NCBI RefSeq assembly: GCF_014069575.1
Contig: NZ_CP059675.1
Location: forward strand, 1,054,001 to 1,118,000
Direction: 5' to 3'
Source: Schaalia sp. JY-X169
GTDB lineage: Bacteria; Actinomycetota; Actinomycetes; Actinomycetales; Actinomycetaceae
Length of the DNA stretch: 64,000 nt
Part shown: piece by piece, positions 36,815 through 45,212 of the stretch
Numbering within the stretch: position 1 is the first letter of the stretch
Layout of the letters: every line of letters starts with the position of its first letter
The notes under the pieces: model-generated
What the model was told of the DNA's origin: nothing
Database searches by the model: none
What the model saw: only the letters and a program-made list of their open reading frames with translations
Position numbers and translations under genes: made by a program

Positions 36815-38008
36815 CTAGGGTGTGTCTCCTACAATCCTGTCTGCTGCAGCAAAGAAGAGTGTCAGGAACTCCTCGATCTCTTCGTCTCCGATGATCAGGG
36901 GAGGAGCGATGCGAACAACATTCGGGGCGGGACTGTTGATGATCAAGCCCAGCTCTCGAGCCGCAGCGACGAGTGCGGGCGCCACATCTTCAGTTAGTAG
37001 AACGCCAAGCAGTAGTCCCTTGCCCCGAACCCCGCGAATGAGCGGGTGGCTGCGCTCCAGGATGGCAGCGGTTAGTTGCTCGCCGCGCACCCGCGCGTTC
37101 TCCACCAGATTGTCTGAAGCAATGACGTCGAGGACGGTTTGCGCAACATGACAGGACAGGGGGTTCCCGCCAAAGGTGGTTCCGTGTGACCCCGGGTAGA
37201 AAAGACTTGCTGCGGGCTCGTAGGCAATGCATGCACCGATCGGAACGCCGCCGCCAAGCCCCTTTGCCAGGGTGACAACATCTGGCAGGATCCCTGCCGC
37301 CTGGAAGCCAAACCATCCGCCCGCGCGCCCAATACCTGTCTGCACTTCATCAATCACCAGAAGCGCGCCCCGCTCCGCGGTGAGTTCGCGCGCCCGAACC
37401 AAAAACTCCTCCGACAGTGGCTTCACGCCGACCTCGCCCTGAATCGGTTCGACAAAGAGCGCAGCAATGGTGTCGTCGAGGGCGGATTCCAAAGCTTCCA
37501 CTGTCGGGTCAATATGCTCAATCCCGCCGGGCAGTGGCTCGAAAGGCTCCCGGTACTTCGGGTTTGATGTCAGCGCCAACGCGCCCATTGTGCGCCCGTG
37601 GAAACCACCGCCCAGCGCCAGGATGGTCGATTTGCCCTGGGCCTGTCCGTGCAAACGGGCCAGCTTGAGGGCGGCCTCATTCGCTTCAGCGCCCGAGTTT
37701 GCAAAGAAGACCCGTCCGTCCTCGCCCGCTCCTGACAGTCGCAGCAGGGTATTGGCTAGTTTGAGTTGCGGGGGCGTCACGAAGAAGTTCGAGACGTGGG
37801 CCAGGGTCGCAGCCTGCTCGCAGACGGCAGCGACGAATGCCGGGTGGGCGTGGCCCAGCGCGTTGACGGCGATGCCAGAAAGGAAGTCCAGGTAGCGCTT
37901 CCCGTCGACGTCCCACACGTGGCAACCCTCGCCGCGCACCAGCTGTGCAAATGACTCGCCATAACTGTTCGTCAGTAGGTCCGAGCCAGCCAGAACATCA
38001 CTCATCAT
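36815..38008 (-). CDS. argD: Acetylornithine aminotransferase
   Basis: 397 aa, class-III PLP aminotransferase. [18 protein letters not shown] binds the cofactor phosphate, [21 protein letters not shown] precedes the Schiff-base lysine in [16 protein letters not shown], and [15 protein letters not shown] follows. It makes N-acetylornithine from N-acetylglutamate semialdehyde. The start overlaps the argB stop by 11 bases. It is the last gene of argCJBD here; argF and argR, which often follow in actinobacteria, are absent. Confidence 0.95.
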   Translation of the reverse strand: MMSDVLAGSDLLTNSYGESFAQLVRGEGCHVWDVDGKRYLDFLSGIAVNALGHAHPAFVAAVCEQAATLAHVSNFFVTPPQLKLANTLLRLSGAGEDGRVFFANSGAEANEAALKLARLHGQAQGKSTILALGGGFHGRTMGALALTSNPKYREPFEPLPGGIEHIDPTVEALESALDDTIAALFVEPIQGEVGVKPLSEEFLVRARELTAERGALLVIDEVQTGIGRAGGWFGFQAAGILPDVVTLAKGLGGGVPIGACIAYEPAASLFYPGSHGTTFGGNPLSCHVAQTVLDVIASDNLVENARVRGEQLTAAILERSHPLIRGVRGKGLLLGVLLTEDVAPALVAAARELGLIINSPAPNVVRIAPPLIIGDEEIEEFLTLFFAAADRIVGDTP

Positions 38009-38909
38009 CCGTCCTCACTTCCGTTCCGATACCCCGATCCGTGAAGAGTTCGACGAGGACGGAATGGGCGACGCGCCCATCGATCACCGTGGCGGTGGGG
38101 ACCCCTCCACGGACCGCTTCCAGGCACGCCTGCATCTTAGGGATCATCCCCGACTCGAGCGACGCCAACATGGCCGACAGCTCGGAAGCCTGGATCGACG
38201 CAACCAACGAATCGCGATTCGGCCAGTCTGCGTACAGGCCCGCGACGTCGGTGAGAAGAACCAGCTTCTCTGCTCCCAGACCCACCGCGAGTGCAGCCGC
38301 CGCCAAGTCGGCGTTGACATTAAGTGCACTACCCGGTTGATCCTGGTCGGGGGCAATCGAAGAGATGACAGGAACACGCCCCGCCTGCAACTGGTCGAGG
38401 ACGGGGCCGGGGTCAACCGCGACAACCTCGCCAACCTGACCCAGGTCGACAACCTCGCCGTCAACTTGGGCAGACATCTTCTGAGCTGTGAAGATAGCTG
38501 CGTCCTCGCCGCTGAAACCCATAGCCATGGGGCCGTGGCTGTTTATCAGGGAAACCAACTCCGGATTGACCTGGCCCTGCAGAACCATCCGTACGACATT
38601 CATCGCTTCGAGACTGGTGACACGGTAGCCAGCGCGGAACTCAGACTCAATGCCCAAGCGATCCAGCATCTGCGAGATCTGCGGACCCCCACCATGCACC
38701 ACGACGGGCTTGACCCCCACGTAACGCAAGAAGGCGATGTCTTCCGCGAACGCCTTCTGCAACTCCTCGCTGATCATCGCGTTGCCACCAAATTTGATGA
38801 CAACAATCTTCCCGCTGTGCTCCTTCATCCACGGCAGAGCCTGCACCAGAGTATTGGCGAACCTGCGGGCCTCCTCAGGGGCCTGAAAATGGTAGGTAAC
38901 TGAGTTCAT
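37998..38909 (-). CDS. argB: Acetylglutamate kinase
   Basis: 303 aa amino-acid kinase. [12 protein letters not shown] (substrate loop), [56 protein letters not shown], and [17 protein letters not shown]. It phosphorylates N-acetylglutamate, the controlling step of arginine synthesis. The N-terminal extension of about 20 residues is of the kind associated with arginine feedback inhibition in hexameric NAGKs. It overlaps argJ by four bases and argD by 11. Confidence 0.95.
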   Translation of the reverse strand: MNSVTYHFQAPEEARRFANTLVQALPWMKEHSGKIVVIKFGGNAMISEELQKAFAEDIAFLRYVGVKPVVVHGGGPQISQMLDRLGIESEFRAGYRVTSLEAMNVVRMVLQGQVNPELVSLINSHGPMAMGFSGEDAAIFTAQKMSAQVDGEVVDLGQVGEVVAVDPGPVLDQLQAGRVPVISSIAPDQDQPGSALNVNADLAAAALAVGLGAEKLVLLTDVAGLYADWPNRDSLVASIQASELSAMLASLESGMIPKMQACLEAVRGGVPTATVIDGRVAHSVLVELFTDRGIGTEVRTDDE

Positions 38910-40072
38910 GAGGAATACGCGCTGTTCTCGTGGACGTAGTCGTGGGTGAGGTCATTAGTCCAGATCGTCGCGGACTCCCCACCGGTGAACAGGTTAATGT
39001 CGAGGCTCACTTCCCGCGGTGTCAGATCGACGAGGCCGCGCGGCCGGTCCGGTCCCCCCTTCGAGCACACCCGCACCCCATTGATGGTGACATCAACGTT
39101 GTCGGGGTCGAACGCTGCCCTGGTGGTGCCAATTGCAGCCAAGACGCGCCCCCAGTTGGGATCATTACCAAAGATGGCAGTCTTAAAGAGGTTGTTGCGA
39201 GCGATGCTGCGCCCGACCTCGACCGCATCCGCAACGCTGGCTGCCCCACTCACGGTGATGGCGATGTTGTGGGAGGCGCCCTCGGCATCCCCAAGCAGTT
39301 GAAGTGCGAGGTCGGAGCAGACATCCGCAAGAGCGGCCTCGAAGTCGCCCTCTTTCGGTGTCACTCCGGAAGCCCCCGAGGCGAGCAGGGTGACCTGATC
39401 ATTGGTGGACATCGCGCCGTCGGAGTCAAGGCGATCAAAGGTGACTGCCGTGGCGGCGCGCAACGCGTGATCACATTCGCCAGCCGTCAGGGCAGCGTCG
39501 GTGGTGAGGACAACGAGCATTGTGGCCAAGCCCGGCGCCAGCATTCCCGCACCCTTAGCCATCCCTCCGATTGACCACCCCTGGGGGCTTGTGTACGAGG
39601 TCGTCTTGGCGTGGGTATCAGTCGTGAGGATTGCGTTCGCGGCAGCCAACCCGCCCTCGGGAGAAGCGGCCTCAACCAAGAGGGGGAGTGCCGTCAAGAT
39701 AGCGGTGCGGAAAGCCTCCCCGCCCTCGCCGATCAAGCCCGTGGAGCAAACTTGAATGGTCGCGGCTTCGGTTCCCAGCAGCACTGCGGTTTCGCTTGCG
39801 GTCAGTGCCGATGTTTCGTATCCAAACTGACCCGTGAAGCAGTTGGCGCCACCGGAGTTCAACACAATTGCCCTGACCTCTCCATCAGAATGGGTCAGAG
39901 CCTGACGGGACCAGCGGATCGGGTTGGCCTGTGCACGGTTCGAGGTGAACACGGCGGCGCCAGTTCGAGTGGGGCCGTCATTGATGACGATCGCCAGGTC
40001 GGGACCTCCCGAAGCCTTCAAGCCGGCGGCCATGCCTGCGGCGCGAAAACCGGCTGGTGTTGTTACGCTCAC
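38906..40072 (-). CDS. argJ: Glutamate N-acetyltransferase / amino-acid N-acetyltransferase
   Basis: 388 aa. [22 protein letters not shown] at the start, and the self-cleavage segment [21 protein letters not shown], where cleavage before the Thr of ATML gives the alpha and beta chains with Thr as nucleophile. [12 protein letters not shown] closes the substrate site. It recycles acetyl groups from acetylornithine to glutamate, so no separate acetylornithine deacetylase is needed. Overlaps argC and argB by four bases each. Confidence 0.95.
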   Translation of the reverse strand: MSVTTPAGFRAAGMAAGLKASGGPDLAIVINDGPTRTGAAVFTSNRAQANPIRWSRQALTHSDGEVRAIVLNSGGANCFTGQFGYETSALTASETAVLLGTEAATIQVCSTGLIGEGGEAFRTAILTALPLLVEAASPEGGLAAANAILTTDTHAKTTSYTSPQGWSIGGMAKGAGMLAPGLATMLVVLTTDAALTAGECDHALRAATAVTFDRLDSDGAMSTNDQVTLLASGASGVTPKEGDFEAALADVCSDLALQLLGDAEGASHNIAITVSGAASVADAVEVGRSIARNNLFKTAIFGNDPNWGRVLAAIGTTRAAFDPDNVDVTINGVRVCSKGGPDRPRGLVDLTPREVSLDINLFTGGESATIWTNDLTHDYVHENSAYSS

Positions 40073-41127
40073 GGCGCTACTCCATTCGTTGTCAGACCGG
40101 CGCCCTCGGGCAGGCCCAGGGCGATGTTTGTGGACTGGATTGCGGCGCCTGCCGTGCCCTTTGCCAGGTTGTCCAGCGCTGCAACAACGACAACGCGTCC
40201 CGCTCGTTTGTCTAGCGTCACGCTGAGGAGCAGGGTGTTGGCCCCCACGGTGGAGCCGGTGGCTGGGAACTGTCCGGGCGGCAGGACTTGGACAAAATCT
40301 TCTTCTCCGTAGGCCAGGTCCCAGGCTGCTCGCAGGTCGTCCTCGGACACCCCCTCGCGGACTGGCGCCGTGCAGGTGGCAAGGATGCCGCGGGACATGG
40401 GGACGAGGACGGGCGTGAACGACAATCGAACGCGGGGTGCGTGCTCGCTTGTCTCACTCAGTGCCTGCTCGATTTCGGGGATGTGGCGGTGGGTCCCACC
40501 CACAGCGTAGGGACTGGCGGAGCCAAGGATCTCGGCAGCCAAGAGGTTGGTTCGCAGTGCCTTCCCCGCACCAGAGGGGCCGACCGCAAGCGTCGCTACA
40601 ATGTCGCCGGGGTCGATGAGCCCGCTGGCAACTCCGGGGGCCAGTGCCAGGGACACGGTGGACGCATTGCAGCCGGGAGCCGCAATCCGCTTCGTGGAAC
40701 GCAGGGCTTCCCTCTGCTTGGCGCCCCCCACAAGCAGTTCTGGGACCCCGTAGGTCCAGGGCTTGTTGAAGGGGCCGCCGTAGAAGGCCGCCCAGGCGTC
40801 CTCGGAATGCAGCCTGTGGTCGGCTCCGCAATCAACCAGGAGGGTGTCGGGGGACAGGGCGGCGATCTCGTCAGCCAGTGCCCCCGATTTACCGTGGGGC
40901 AGGGCGAGGAAGACAACGTCGTGCCCGGCCAGGTTCTCTGCGGTGGTATCGGCAAAGGTCTCGCCCGCGTATGACCGCAGGTGGGGTTGGATCGCGCCGA
41001 CATTCTCACCGGCGTTGGAGTGCGCGCTCAGGGTGGTGGCGTGGAGACCTGGATGGCCCGCGAGCAGGCGTAACACTTCACCCCCGGCGTATCCTGAAGC
41101 GCCGGCGACGGCTGCAGTGAGTTTCAA
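40069..41127 (-). CDS. argC: N-acetyl-gamma-glutamyl-phosphate reductase
   Basis: 352 aa from a TTG at 41127. NADP-binding [24 protein letters not shown], the catalytic cysteine in [18 protein letters not shown], and [11 protein letters not shown] with the acid-base His. It makes N-acetylglutamate semialdehyde. It is the first gene of argCJBD. About 225 bases of leader precede it, with an imperfect direct repeat (GGCTGAC...ATCCCGG) around 41145-41220. Confidence 0.95.
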   Translation of the reverse strand: MKLTAAVAGASGYAGGEVLRLLAGHPGLHATTLSAHSNAGENVGAIQPHLRSYAGETFADTTAENLAGHDVVFLALPHGKSGALADEIAALSPDTLLVDCGADHRLHSEDAWAAFYGGPFNKPWTYGVPELLVGGAKQREALRSTKRIAAPGCNASTVSLALAPGVASGLIDPGDIVATLAVGPSGAGKALRTNLLAAEILGSASPYAVGGTHRHIPEIEQALSETSEHAPRVRLSFTPVLVPMSRGILATCTAPVREGVSEDDLRAAWDLAYGEEDFVQVLPPGQFPATGSTVGANTLLLSVTLDKRAGRVVVVAALDNLAKGTAGAAIQSTNIALGLPEGAGLTTNGVAP

Positions 41128-41144
41128 AGCGGCCCCTATCTTGA

Positions 41145-41222
41145 TTGGCTGACTATCCCGGTCTTGGTTAACGGACTGTCTCGATCGTGGCTGACCGACA
41201 ATCCCGATCTCGGTTGCGAACC
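41145..41222. repeat. Imperfect direct repeat in the argC leader
   Basis: GGCTGACTATCCCGGTCTTGG (from about 41148) is repeated loosely as GGCTGACCGACAATCCCGATC (from about 41190), both followed by a GGTT/AACGG-like end. The leader also holds AATGCATATTATGC at 41256-41269, which resembles half of an arginine-repressor box but has the wrong spacing. It could be a regulatory region for argC; the evidence is weak. Confidence 0.3.
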
Positions 41223-41354
41223 GATTACAAAAGGCTCGGCTGCTCCCAGGACCAAATGCATATTATGCGGCGCTGTGGATAGTCTTTCAGAGCCGACCAC
41301 CTGGTGATACGGGTCTGCGAGACGGATACGCGACCACCCTGCAGACTTGAGAAA

Positions 41355-42002
41355 ATGTCTGCGATGAAACCTGAGAGAGAGCTGCGCGGAGACGGTCTGA
41401 TTCTTCGCCCCCTGGGCGCCAAAGATCTGCCCCGCATTGTTGAGGCGTGTTCAGACCCACTGTTCGCGCGGTGGTTGCCCTGGTTGCGTGGCGGATACAC
41501 GCTTGAGCGTGCGGAGGAGTTCGTCACCGACTTTGCAAGCAGCAACTGGGAGTCGGGGCAGCCAATCTGGGCGCTCTGCTTTGAAGCGGACCCTGACTCG
41601 CTGATCGGTGTGTTGGACCTGCGTGACCGCGGCCAGGGCGAATGGGAGATCGGATACTGGATGAGGCCGGAGGTGCGCGGTCGCGGCCTGATGATCACCG
41701 CCAACCATCTGGCGCTAAATCATGTCTTTTCATCTCTTGGAGCTTTGCGTGTCATGCACTACGCCCGCGTGGGGAACACTCGTTCACGAAACGTGGCACG
41801 CAGACTCGGATTTGTGCCCGAGGGCGTCCGCCGCAAACCAGTCGCTAGGTCGGGGGAGGATGCTACGGCCTCGTCGGGAGACACGCCCGCCCCGTCGGGA
41901 AACGCATTAGCAACAGCGGGTGAAACGAGCGTTGTGGTGGAAGTCCAGTGGCAGCACTCCCTGCTGAAATCCGAGTGGTTGCGCCAATCTTGGGCGCGGT
42001 GA
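41355..42002 (+). CDS. GNAT family N-acetyltransferase (RimJ/RimL-like)
   Basis: 215 aa. GLILRPLGAKDLPRIVEACSDPLFARWLPW at the start and WEIGYWMRPEVRGRGLMITANHLALNHVF for acetyl-CoA binding (the R-G-R-G-L pyrophosphate loop), then GNTRSRNVARRLGFVPEGVRR. RimJ/RimL relatives acetylate protein N-termini or small amines; the substrate here is unknown. The C-terminal part has a Thr/Ser/Ala/Gly-rich stretch (about 170-195). It is a clear paralogue of the N-terminal half of the protein at 53780, sharing FARWLPW and NWESGQP/SWESGQP. Confidence 0.87.
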   Translation: MSAMKPERELRGDGLILRPLGAKDLPRIVEACSDPLFARWLPWLRGGYTLERAEEFVTDFASSNWESGQPIWALCFEADPDSLIGVLDLRDRGQGEWEIGYWMRPEVRGRGLMITANHLALNHVFSSLGALRVMHYARVGNTRSRNVARRLGFVPEGVRRKPVARSGEDATASSGDTPAPSGNALATAGETSVVVEVQWQHSLLKSEWLRQSWAR

Positions 42003-42107
42003 TTCATACCACCTCCGAAATGGGGGGCTTTGGTTCGTCAATCGGGCTGGCGACGTGCTAGCTTAGAGGCGCTCCAAAAGAGCAAAGGTTGCTTCGGTAA
42101 CCACACC

Positions 42108-42193
42108 GCGCGGGTGGCGGAATAGGTAGACGCGCTAGCTTGAGGTGCTAGTCCTCGTATTAGAGGGTGGGGGTTCAAGTCCCCCTCCGCGCA
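42108..42193 (+). tRNA. tRNA-Leu (anticodon GAG)
   Basis: 86 nt. Acceptor GCGCGGG (42108-42114) pairs with TCCGCGC (42186-42192), discriminator A at 42193, no encoded CCA. The anticodon stem CTAGC/GCTAG encloses TTGAGGT, giving anticodon GAG. A long variable arm (CCTCGTATTAGAGG) marks a class II leucine tRNA. The T-arm is GGGGG-TTCAAGT-CCCCC. Its last 21 bases are part of the attL repeat of the integrated element, so the gene stays intact after integration. Confidence 0.97.
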
Positions 42194-42196
42194 CGG
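42173..42196. repeat. attL core of the integrated element
   Basis: The 24 bases 42173-42196 (from GTTCAAGTCCCCC in the T-arm to ACGG just past the tRNA) recur exactly at 53381-53404. The overlap with a tRNA 3' end and the adjacent integrase gene make this the core attachment site. Crossover must lie within these bases. Confidence 0.95.
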
Positions 42197-42201
42197 GACA
42201 A

Positions 42202-42248
42202 AAGTAGCCCCTCACCAGGGATTTTATGATCCAGGTGAGGGGCTACTT
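42202..42248. terminator. Strong hairpin at the left end of the element
   Basis: A 15-bp perfect stem, AAGTAGCCCCTCACC (42202-42216) with 42234-42248, and a 17-base A+T-rich loop. It lies nine bases after the tRNA and 57 bases beyond the integrase stop, so it can terminate both. It stands in for the chromosomal tRNA terminator that integration moved to 53409. Confidence 0.8.
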
Positions 42249-42255
42249 CGCTGTC

Positions 42256-42296
42256 ATGGGGCGAGATATGGGGCAAGCGCCGCCGGTTCGCCCCAT
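42256..42296. promoter_or_regulatory. Putative integrase arm-type sites, left end
   Basis: ATGGGGC occurs at 42256-42262 and 42268-42274 (12 bases start to start), and inverted at 42290-42296. The same pair with the same 12-base step lies at the right end (53243 and 53255). This matches what arm-binding sites of a tyrosine integrase look like. Confidence 0.6.
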
Positions 42297-42304
42297 CACG
42301 GGGT

Positions 42305-43594
42305 TCAGGCTCCGGCGAGGCGGCCTGCGAACTGTTCGACGGCGTTCTTCTGCATCGTCGGGGTGACGTGGCTGTAGATGTTCATCGTCGTGGTGATGGT
42401 GGAGTGCCCGAGGCGTTCCTGCACGACCTTGGGCGGCACACCCAGTTCCATGAGGATCGTCGCGTGCGTGTGCCGCAGCCCTTTGAGGGTGACGCGGGGC
42501 AGGTGCTCGAACTTCTTCACCTTGCCCGCCCACTTGAGGCGGCGATCCCAGCGGCTCGTCATCGCGTCGGGCGAGCGCGGTTGCCCGTCGTCGTCTCCGA
42601 AGATGTAAGCATCGGCCTTCGCCAGCCCGAAGGACAGCTCGGCGCGGGCGACCTTGTAGGAGGCGAGCACCCTGAGGGTCGTGGTGTCGATGTCGATGAC
42701 GCGGGCGTTTCCGGTCTTGGTGGTCTTCGTCTTCGTCCAGTCCTCGGTGTTGATCGCACGGCGGATGCTGATCTGTGAGGTCGTGGTATTCAGGTCGCTC
42801 CACTTCAGCGCGAGGGCTTCGCTGCGTCGCATCCCGGTGTTCGCGATCACCCACCACAGCGCGAACAGTTCGTCCTGCTTTTCGTCGCGATCCCAAGCGA
42901 GGAACGCGGCGAGCTGATCCGCTGTCCAGGTGACCAGCTCGGGCTTCTCCGCGCGCATTTGGCTCGTGGTCGGTGCTTTCGCTGCTTTCCGTTTCGCGGG
43001 GTTGGTGGCGATGTGGCCGTCCTCGATCGCGGCGTCGAGGATCGCGCCGAGCACGACGTGGGCTTTGTGGACGGTGTTGGCCGACAGTGGCCCGCCCTTG
43101 TCCTGCTCGTCCTTGCGCCCGTGTTGTTCGAGGTCGCGGTAGTGGCGGGCGATCCGGGTGGGGGTGAGCTTGTCGAGCGGGTAGTGCCCGAGCTGGGGGC
43201 GGAGGTGGTTGCGGATGATCTTCTTGTACCCGGCGATGGTGGAGTCCGCGAGCTTGAGTCCTTCCACCCAGGCGTCGGCGTAGACGCTGAGGGTGGGCAC
43301 CTTCCCTCCGAACTTCTCCTGCTGGTCGCGCTGCTTGAGGGCGTCCTGCAACGCGGCGTCCGCATCGGCGGCGGTCGCGAACCCGCCCCGGCTGAACTTC
43401 TTGTCCCCGAGGTCGGGCTGCTCGGGGTCGATGGGCACCCAGATCTGATACCTCCATCGCTTCCCCGCAGCGGTCTGGTACGACTGGATCGACCCGCGCC
43501 CACGACGCCGGGTGCGCGGGCGACGCGCCTGCGCCTTCTGCGACACGTCAGGGCCACCGTCCGTGTGCTCTGACAGCGTTGTGCGTGATCCCAT
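42305..43594 (-). CDS. int: Tyrosine recombinase / phage-type integrase
   Basis: 429 aa. A basic N-terminus, then an AP2-like arm-binding domain (about 40-95, GKRWRYQIWVPI...FATAADADAAL), and a SAM-like core-binding domain (about 100-205). The catalytic domain has TGMRRSEALALKWSDL (Arg I), LRHTHATILMELG (Arg II and His), and GHSTITTTMNIYSHV (His and nucleophile Tyr). The usual His of HxxR is Lys (KGLR), seen in some integrases. The gene reads toward attL and the tRNA. GGAGAGGAG precedes its ATG, and it lies 28 bases after the repressor gene. Confidence 0.96.
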   Translation of the reverse strand: MGSRTTLSEHTDGGPDVSQKAQARRPRTRRRGRGSIQSYQTAAGKRWRYQIWVPIDPEQPDLGDKKFSRGGFATAADADAALQDALKQRDQQEKFGGKVPTLSVYADAWVEGLKLADSTIAGYKKIIRNHLRPQLGHYPLDKLTPTRIARHYRDLEQHGRKDEQDKGGPLSANTVHKAHVVLGAILDAAIEDGHIATNPAKRKAAKAPTTSQMRAEKPELVTWTADQLAAFLAWDRDEKQDELFALWWVIANTGMRRSEALALKWSDLNTTTSQISIRRAINTEDWTKTKTTKTGNARVIDIDTTTLRVLASYKVARAELSFGLAKADAYIFGDDDGQPRSPDAMTSRWDRRLKWAGKVKKFEHLPRVTLKGLRHTHATILMELGVPPKVVQERLGHSTITTTMNIYSHVTPTMQKNAVEQFAGRLAGA

Positions 43595-43622
43595 GATTCC
43601 GGCTCCTCTCCGTGGTGTCCGG

Positions 43623-44207
43623 TTACTCGGTGGGCTCGAAGCGGCCCGCGTAGTCGGCGGCGTCGAACACGCGCCCAGTCGGGTCGATCTGCACGCCCCG
43701 CTCGCGAATGAGCCGCTGGCGTTCCTTCAAGTCCGCGAGGCGCTGGGTGTAGTCATCGTGACTGGCCTGGCTCGGGCTGCCGTGTTGCAGCGCACTCTCG
43801 AAGTACTGGATGCGGTTCAGGCACACCACCCACTCCTGCTGCCAATACGCCAGCAATCCGTCACTAGTGAGGGTGAGTTCCCCGCGCGCCCACTTCTCGA
43901 CCTCCTCGGGCAGGAACGACTCCGGCACTCCCGTCAGGGTCGTCTGCTCGTCCGGGGGTGTCAGGAGAGCGGCCGGGCTGGTGCGCAGCAAGTAGGCGAT
44001 CACGGTGAGGTCGTCCACGTCCACACGCCGATCCCCGTTCTCCAACTTGCTGATCCCCGACGGCGACAACTTCCGCCCCGCAGCGCCGAGCGCGTCAGAC
44101 ATCGTGCGCAAGTCCATCCCGATCGCTTGGCGTGCGGCGCGGATGTTCGCGGCAACGTGTGTGTTCGTGATTCCCGGAGGATTGCCCCTCACGCGTTCTG
44201 TTTCCAT
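43623..44207 (-). CDS. XRE-family (cI-like) repressor of the element
   Basis: 194 aa from the ATG at 44207. Helix-turn-helix at about 16-75: VAANIRAARQAIGMDLRTMSDALG...LSPSGISKLENGDRRVDVDDLTVIAYLL. The C-terminal 110 residues form an alpha-helical domain with ALQHGSPSQASHDDYTQRLADLKERQRLI, not a LexA-type peptidase. The promoter TTGCGT-N17-TATGTT ends six bases before the ATG, so the mRNA looks leaderless, as for lambda cI from PRM. It likely controls the divergent excisionase gene and its own operon with int. Confidence 0.87.
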   Translation of the reverse strand: METERVRGNPPGITNTHVAANIRAARQAIGMDLRTMSDALGAAGRKLSPSGISKLENGDRRVDVDDLTVIAYLLRTSPAALLTPPDEQTTLTGVPESFLPEEVEKWARGELTLTSDGLLAYWQQEWVVCLNRIQYFESALQHGSPSQASHDDYTQRLADLKERQRLIRERGVQIDPTGRVFDAADYAGRFEPTE

Positions 44208-44213
44208 AGAACG

Positions 44214-44259
44214 AACATACAGCGCGGTACTTGACAACGCAAGCGTAGGCTTCTACCGT
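44214..44259. promoter_or_regulatory. Face-to-face promoters between repressor and excisionase genes
   Basis: Plus strand: TTGACA (44231-44236), 17 bases, TACCGT (44254-44259). Minus strand: TTGCGT (44242-44237), 17 bases, TATGTT (44219-44214). The two -35 elements touch, so a single bound repressor could block both, the layout of a lysogeny-type switch. Confidence 0.7.
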
Positions 44260-44304
44260 TGAATGCACCCTCCTCGCGCGCGGCAAAGAACGGATGGTGT
44301 GAAC

Positions 44305-44529
44305 ATGCGTCAGAGCACCCTTGACATCGACGACCTCCGACGTCGGCGCAGCCTCGTCATCACCCGCCAGGAAGCCGCCCAAGCCCTCGGCGTCGATCCC
44401 CGCACCATCACGGTTGGCATCGAGGATGGCACCATCCCCTCCGTCAAACTCGGCCGTCGCGTCGTGATTCCACGCGAAAAGTTCCTCCGCCTGTTCGCAG
44501 ACCCCGCCACCGAGGGTGGCGATTCGTAG
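44305..44529 (+). CDS. xis: Excisionase-like MerR-type helix-turn-helix protein
   Basis: 74 aa from the ATG at 44305 (an in-frame ATG at 44263 is an alternative). The HTH_17-type fold reads VITRQEAAQALGVDPRTITVGIEDGTIPSVKLGRRVVIPREKFLRLF. Small winged-helix proteins of this type next to an integrase are usually recombination directionality factors. It sits opposite the repressor gene behind the strong TTGACA promoter. The direct DNA-bending role is inferred from position. Confidence 0.75.
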   Translation: MRQSTLDIDDLRRRRSLVITRQEAAQALGVDPRTITVGIEDGTIPSVKLGRRVVIPREKFLRLFADPATEGGDS

Positions 44530-44608
44530 CGATCCACCGGTGGTGCCGAATCGGCACACCCGCACAAGACGTTCCCGACTTCACTTTGGGGCTTTCCCTG
44601 TCGAAGGC

Positions 44609-44643
44609 TTGGCAAGTTACCTTGTGGCAAGTAAACTTGTGAC
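44609..44643 (+). promoter_or_regulatory. Tandem dyad operator and leaderless promoter of the toxin-antitoxin-like pair
   Basis: Two 15-bp direct repeats, GGCAAGTTACCTTGT (44611-44625) and GGCAAGTAAACTTGT (44626-44640), each have internal dyad symmetry (CAAG/CTTG). They overlap a promoter TTGGCA (44609-44614), 17 bases, TAAACT (44632-44637), six bases before the ATG at 44644. The arrangement suggests cooperative autorepression. Confidence 0.6.
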
Positions 44644-44877
44644 ATGGAGCCGGAACCGATCATCCTGGACAGTGCTCACCGGCACGGTGTCTCGGATGCG
44701 GCGATGCTCCATGCGCTCCGTTTCCCTGTCCGGCACTTCGTACAAGACGATGCGATGACCATGTTCATTGGTCCCGACGAGACCGGCGTCCTGGTCGAGG
44801 TCGGGGTCATCGAATGGCACGGTGTGATCGCTATCGCGCACGCGATGCGTCCGGCTCGACCCAAGTATCTGAGGTGA
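44644..44877 (+). CDS. Small protein, possible toxin of a type II toxin-antitoxin pair
   Basis: 77 aa. The sequence IILDSAHRHGVSDAAMLHALRFPV...FIGPDETGVLVEVGVIEWHGVIAIAHAMRPARPKYL matches a widespread actinobacterial small-protein family that ends in HAMxxRPKY and is often paired with a short partner gene. I infer a BrnT/RelE-like toxin role from size, pairing and the tandem operator upstream; no catalytic residue proves it. The partner gene starts five bases after its stop. Confidence 0.6.
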   Translation: MEPEPIILDSAHRHGVSDAAMLHALRFPVRHFVQDDAMTMFIGPDETGVLVEVGVIEWHGVIAIAHAMRPARPKYLR

Positions 44878-44882
44878 ACATC

Positions 44883-45155
44883 ATGGCTCCACGCTCTATC
44901 GAAGACATCAAGGCCCGCGCCGACGAGTTCGCGGACGCGTTCGAGAACTACGAACCCCAGCCCGGCGACCAAGACGCCCCGATCCCGCCTGTCATGGCGG
45001 TCAAGCTCGCTGCCTGGCGACGCGACTCCGCGGAGCGCGAACTCGCGGACGCGGTGCGCGCTGCCCGTGAGCAGCGGCTGTCGTGGCGGGAAGTCGGTGA
45101 GGCAATCGGTACGAGCGGTGAGGCCGCACGCCAGCGTTACAGTGCGTCCGCGTAG
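44883..45155 (+). CDS. Small helix-turn-helix-like partner protein, possible antitoxin
   Basis: 90 aa from the ATG at 44883. Residues 1-45 are acidic and Pro-rich (FENYEPQPGDQDAPIPP). The C-terminal part, AVRAAREQRLSWREVGEAIGTSGEAARQRYSA, is a helix-turn-helix like those of sigma-70 region 4 or antitoxins. It could bind the tandem dyads at 44611-44640 and hold the preceding protein in check; this is inference. Gene order is toxin first, as in higBA-type modules. Confidence 0.6.
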   Translation: MAPRSIEDIKARADEFADAFENYEPQPGDQDAPIPPVMAVKLAAWRRDSAERELADAVRAAREQRLSWREVGEAIGTSGEAARQRYSASA

Positions 45156-45212
45156 CGACGGGATGCCGCCGCCCATCTCGCGGGCGAAGGAAGAACGGGG
45201 GCGGGAGTCCGC

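Noticed and set aside
41256-41270. Arginine-repressor box upstream of argC
   Set aside because: AATGCATATTATGC resembles the consensus but has three instead of four central bases and a poor right half.
42243-43457. A 404-codon minus-strand frame overlapping the integrase in another frame
   Set aside because: Extremely Arg/Pro-rich, with no domain; the overlapping frame encodes a clear tyrosine integrase.
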